From contig NW_013654441.1 in NCBI RefSeq assembly GCF_000499385.1, positions 1 to 15,000 of the forward strand: a stretch of 15,000 nucleotides of DNA, in the 5' to 3' direction. This DNA is from Eimeria necatrix (taxonomy: Eukaryota > Apicomplexa > Conoidasida > Eucoccidiorida > Eimeriidae). Below the pieces are notes generated by a model. The model did no database searches. It had not been told where the DNA came from and saw only the letters and a list, made by a program, of their open reading frames with translations. Positions 14,855 through 15,000 of the stretch are shown here, piece after piece; positions within the stretch are counted from its first letter, which is position 1, and the number at the start of each line of letters is the position of its first letter. Both the position numbers and the translations under genes were made by a program.

Positions 14855-15000
14855 GTGTTTCGGAGCTGCAGCATGCACGACTGCAGCAGAGCAGCAGGCG
14901 AGGCGCTGCCCGAAATAGATGCAGCAGCTTTGAACAAACTTTGTCCCTTTTCTGTTCCTCTTTTGCTGCCTGAGGGGGCCCCCCAAAGAGACAGAGAAGG
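13532..15000 (+). CDS. Ala/Gln/Ser-rich protein, internal fragment, open through window end
   Basis: A 1,469-base frame with no stop and no early ATG, so both ends are missing. It starts after TTATTTGCTTCAG at 13531. Ala runs with Glu and Gly replacements are followed by non-repetitive segments: DGPYLKALQAAAREEAARA, ALRSTPFAAALSGICVQRH and RHLEIAQEKFGTL. Gln (14090-14134) and Ser (14273-14308, 14807-14851) runs come from CAG DNA read in different phases. LSAIDSLLRPTAL and a hydrophobic stretch ALLVGLFCLSFSAFFAAS (about 14480-14533) suggest a membrane span. Two strong pyrimidine-rich acceptors inside the frame (14437, 14514) may mean that span is intron instead. The 3' part also has other open frames. 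No family recognised. It could be the continuation of the Cys/His gene. Confidence 0.55.

Noticed and set aside
1..15000. tRNA or rRNA genes
   Set aside because: No cloverleaf with the conserved TTCGANNC and box A elements, and no rRNA-like conserved stretches, were noticed by eye; a covariance-model scan was not possible.

Overview
Eukaryotic nuclear DNA, almost certainly from an Eimeria-like coccidian (Apicomplexa). The grounds are dense interstitial telomere-type TTTAGGG/CCCTAAA arrays, CAG/CTG tracts that read as long Gln, Ala, Ser or Leu runs, and short exons bounded by GT...AG. No bacterial or viral gene organisation is seen. GGGGCCCC-type palindromic repeats are unusually heavy. The species cannot be fixed from sequence alone. 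Simple start-to-stop ORFs mislead here because CAG and GGGGCCCC repeats stay open in most frames on both strands. I therefore built gene models by hand from splice signals, phase continuity and non-repetitive peptide segments.

Layout, + strand unless stated. (1) 1-2012: the 3' part of a multi-exon GDA1/CD39-family apyrase (ecto-NTPDase-like). It has the family's C-terminal cysteines, the conserved Gly-Trp-x-Leu-Gly region and a C-terminal membrane segment. All four introns carry telomere-like arrays, and a 12-bp minisatellite adds about 94 DPxx residues inside the catalytic fold. (2) 2013-3155: GGGGCCCC minisatellites, one telomere array, a CAG tract, then AT-rich sequence. (3) 3156-4078: a three-exon gene for a 251-aa protein with one C-terminal membrane segment. 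(4) About 4606-5304, minus strand: a weak Ala-rich gene or pseudogene, convergent with gene 3, with exon scraps between telomere arrays. (5) 5932-7377: a Gln/Ala-rich, probably nuclear protein with a single C2H2/U1-like zinc-finger half-motif. (6) 7485-7858: a GCTA-based satellite. (7) 8176-8648: a tiny two-exon gene for a basic 37-aa protein. (8) 9466-11538: a four-exon gene whose signal peptide core is an 18-Leu run made by a CTG tract, followed by a very long Ala-rich region. (9) 11632-13190: a four-exon gene with a Cys/His cluster and Gly-Ala-Pro repeats; one of its introns is essentially pure CCCTAAA repeat. (10) 13532 to the window end: a 489-codon open frame rich in Ala, Gln and Ser, lacking its 5' start and 3' end.

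Genes tend to be separated by AT-rich simple repeats: (AATAATTA)n near 8.7 kb, (AATT)n near 11.6 kb and (AAAT)n near 13.2 kb. GGGGCCCC and telomere-like repeats fill introns and flanks. The genes share no evident pathway. The most unusual signal is telomeric repeat DNA serving as intron sequence, including two candidate introns that begin GTAAACCC and end CCTAG and contain almost nothing else.
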